64,000 nt of DNA from JAAEUB01 sp964550345 (GTDB taxonomy: Bacteria > Pseudomonadota > Alphaproteobacteria > Rhodobacterales > Rhodobacteraceae), in NCBI GenBank assembly GCA_964550345.1, contig CAZJYZ010000013.1:7328-71327 (forward strand), read 5' to 3'. Shown here one piece after another: positions 62,517 to 64,000 of this stretch. The position numbers were made by a program, and so were the translations under genes. The notes beneath the pieces were generated by a model. That model did not search any database and was not told the DNA's origin. It saw only the letters and a program-made list of their open reading frames with translations. Positions within the stretch are counted from its first letter, which is position 1. The number at the start of each line of letters is the position of its first letter.

Positions 62517-63308
62517 ATGACCCGCATTGATGCCAAATTTGCCGCCCTGAAAGCCGAGGGCAAAGCCGCTTTCGTCGCCTATATCATGGCTGGTGATCCG
62601 GACCGCGACACCTCGTTTGAGGTGATGAAAGGCCTGCCGGGTGCAGGTGTCGATGTGATCGAGCTGGGCCTGCCCTTTACCGATCCGATGGCGGACGGAC
62701 CGACCATTCAACTCGCGGGCCAGCGCGCACTTGAGGCCGGGCAAACCCTGCAAAAGACGCTGGATATGGCCGCCGAGTTTCGCAAAACCGACGACACGAC
62801 ACCGATCGTGCTGATGGGGTATTACAACCCGATCTATAATCGTGGGGTCGAGACCTTTTTGAAGGACGCCAAAGCAGCCGGGGTTGACGGGCTGATCGTG
62901 GTGGATCTGCCCCCGGAAGAAGATGAAGAGCTTTGCATTCCGGCGCAGGAAGCAGGCATGAACTTCATTCGTCTGGCAACACCGACCACGGATGACGCCC
63001 GCTTGCCCAAAGTGCTTACCAACACCTCGGGCTTTGTGTACTACGTGTCCATTACCGGTATCACCGGCGCTGCCGAGGCGCAGGCGGGAAACGTGGCCCC
63101 GGAAGTGGCACGCATCAAGGCAAAAACAGATATCCCCGTAGTCGTGGGCTTTGGCATCAAGACGCCAGAGACCTCCGAAGCTATTGCCGGGGTGGCAGAC
63201 GGCGTCGTGGTTGGCTCAGCGATTGTTGATCTGATCGGGCAGGGCAAAAGCACAGGCGAAGTTCTGGACTTCGTGCGCAGCCTGACGGAAGGCGCCCACC
63301 GGGCCTGA
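62517..63308 (+). CDS. trpA: Tryptophan synthase alpha chain
   Basis: The 263-residue TIM-barrel protein has the catalytic glutamate in ELGLPFTDPMADGPTIQ near residue 48, the catalytic aspartate in VDLPPEE and the phosphate-binding VGFGIKTPE and VVVGSAIVDLI segments. It splits indole-3-glycerol phosphate and passes indole to TrpB. trpB is not adjacent on the left; it may lie elsewhere. The frame is open upstream, but the ATG at 62517 gives the normal N-terminus. Confidence 0.97.
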   Translation: MTRIDAKFAALKAEGKAAFVAYIMAGDPDRDTSFEVMKGLPGAGVDVIELGLPFTDPMADGPTIQLAGQRALEAGQTLQKTLDMAAEFRKTDDTTPIVLMGYYNPIYNRGVETFLKDAKAAGVDGLIVVDLPPEEDEELCIPAQEAGMNFIRLATPTTDDARLPKVLTNTSGFVYYVSITGITGAAEAQAGNVAPEVARIKAKTDIPVVVGFGIKTPETSEAIAGVADGVVVGSAIVDLIGQGKSTGEVLDFVRSLTEGAHRA

Positions 63309-63317
63309 GCAAGAACA

Positions 63318-63343
63318 GTGGGACCGGCTTTGGCCAGTCCCAC
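63318..63343. terminator. Hairpin between trpA and the secreted-protein gene
   Basis: A 7-bp GTGGGAC/GTCCCAC stem with an inner GGC/GCC stem lies between convergent genes. Neither strand has a strong T run after it, so it may be a weak bidirectional terminator. Confidence 0.55.
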
Positions 63344-63357
63344 AGGATTTCAAACCG

Positions 63358-63774
63358 TTAGTAAGCAACAGTAATCTGCACATAGGCAGGGGTGGTCGAC
63401 GTCCGTTTAGCCGGGATCGCAAAATACCCACGTTCAACCGGCAGCACTGTACCTACCAAGCTGGGATCACCCACATCCCAGCACAAAATTGCCCGATACC
63501 GATTGGCTCCAGACCAGATGCAGTAACCGGGCCCGGCACCTTCATAAGTCACCGCAGTGATGGTGGCCGGGGCGGTCAGGTTGACCTTTTCAGTTATAAA
63601 CTCACCCAAACCGGTTTGCCGCCCCCAGATTACCGCATCATCCGCAAAAGCAGTCTGCGGCATCATCACCGCAGAGGCTGCGACAAACATAGCAGCAAGG
63701 GCGGCAGAGCCAATCATCCGGCGTGTCAAACTACGCCTACCTGGTGCACTTTGGTTCGATTGTTTGTGTCTCAT
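63358..63774 (-). CDS. Secreted protein of unknown function
   Basis: The 138-residue product has an Arg-rich N-terminus and a signal peptide with likely cleavage after QTAFA (about residue 45). The mature part is about 90 residues, beta-rich, with two cysteines (YCIWSG and LCWDVG). The ATG at 63774 lies 6 bases after AAAGGAGG and is well supported. The twin arginines before the hydrophobic core (GRRSLTRRM) might allow Tat export, but the match is loose. I recognise no family. Confidence 0.65.
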   Translation of the reverse strand: MRHKQSNQSAPGRRSLTRRMIGSAALAAMFVAASAVMMPQTAFADDAVIWGRQTGLGEFITEKVNLTAPATITAVTYEGAGPGYCIWSGANRYRAILCWDVGDPSLVGTVLPVERGYFAIPAKRTSTTPAYVQITVAY

Positions 63775-63947
63775 ATTCACCCTCCTTTCACGCTGGCAAG
63801 AATAGCAGAGATTGCTGTGCATCGCCTTGTGGTGGGTCAATTACCAATCAGTCGAGGCCAAATTCCGACCGCACTTTCACCAGGGGAATTCGAGTTTCCC
63901 TAGTGCGACTATAATAGGTGCCGCAGGAGCCGGGCCGGCCAGCAGTT

Positions 63948-64000
63948 TGATCCTCCCCCTTTGAACCGGTCCGCCCTTATAGTTAGGAAACGGAGGATCA
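63948..64000. other. Inverted repeat at the window's right edge
   Basis: TGATCCTCC at 63948 and GGAGGATCA at 63992-64000 are a perfect 9-base inverted pair flanking 35 bases. GGAGGATCA would also make a good ribosome site for a plus-strand gene starting just beyond the window. The rest of 63775-64000 holds no gene I can support; a TATAAT lies at 63910. A mobile-element end is possible but unproven. Confidence 0.4.

Noticed and set aside
63775..64000. Complete insertion sequence at the right edge
   Set aside because: Only a short inverted repeat is visible and no transposase frame is present inside the window.

Overview
The window reads as chromosome of an alphaproteobacterium, most likely a marine Rhodobacteraceae (Roseobacter-type) organism. 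The reasons are the moderately GC-rich sequence, many 4-base ATGA/GTGA gene overlaps, Rhodobacterales-type families (DUF2125, DUF2927, extensin-like LAS peptidase, Hint-domain protein, Branch-type glycosyltransferase with a long extra C-terminal domain, 59-residue zf-CHCC protein), a perfect CtrA box, and the order mreB-mreC-mreD-mrdA-rodA. I found no rRNA, tRNA, CRISPR array, prophage or complete insertion sequence; most of the window is ordinary housekeeping chromosome.

Layout. 0-5.2 kb (minus strand): an envelope unit of an ExbB/MotA-like channel, a 935-residue MotB/OmpA-like protein with a huge proline-free coiled coil, and an ABC-2/YhgE-like membrane protein. 5.3-14.2 kb: ChaC-type cyclotransferase, DUF2125 protein, extensin-like peptidase, tyrC-hisC aromatic genes, a class V aminotransferase with a divergent AsnC-type regulator, a winged-helix/alpha-beta-hydrolase regulator, an unannotated 54-residue membrane peptide, and rpsD. 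14.3-20.2 kb: Hint-domain protein (CtrA box upstream), LpxR-like deacylase, and an RND exporter / periplasmic protein / CruF-like carotenoid gene set. 20.3-25.6 kb: yciB, EamA transporter, ftsY, lysoplasmalogenase, then alkB and a small secreted protein.

25.7-32.0 kb holds the most system-like locus: terC, a 27-residue TTG-start membrane peptide, xpaC, telA, a DUF2927 lipoprotein, an SPFH-GYF protein and a double-zinc-ribbon membrane protein, all on the plus strand and tightly packed. I infer a membrane-stress or metal-stress module that combines the TerC/TelA set with a pair resembling YdjI/YdjG of Bacillus. It is followed by convergent hsp20 (RpoH-like promoter), a PfkB kinase and dtd.

34.0-42.9 kb: the cell-shape operon (mreB to rodA, with a ghrA-like gene at its end), a structured 557-base gap, and leuA preceded by a leucine-rich leader peptide that appears to be translated from a leaderless mRNA. 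43-49.5 kb: a catabolic cluster (class III aminotransferase, BKACE, RpiR regulator, two 3-hydroxyisobutyrate-dehydrogenase-like enzymes, a PLA2-like secreted protein, and a FadR-type regulator with its operator). 49.5-53.9 kb: OmpA-family lipoprotein, Ogt-type DNA repair protein, nth, adenosine-kinase-like gene and a degenerate lipid kinase. 54.1-64 kb: host-attachment protein, sulfotransferase and Branch glycosyltransferase (surface polysaccharide), zf-CHCC protein, polA, an SDR reductase, an EamA transporter, trpA, a secreted protein, and an unexplained inverted repeat at the right edge. Every functional call rests on reading the sequence and recalled family knowledge; no search was run.
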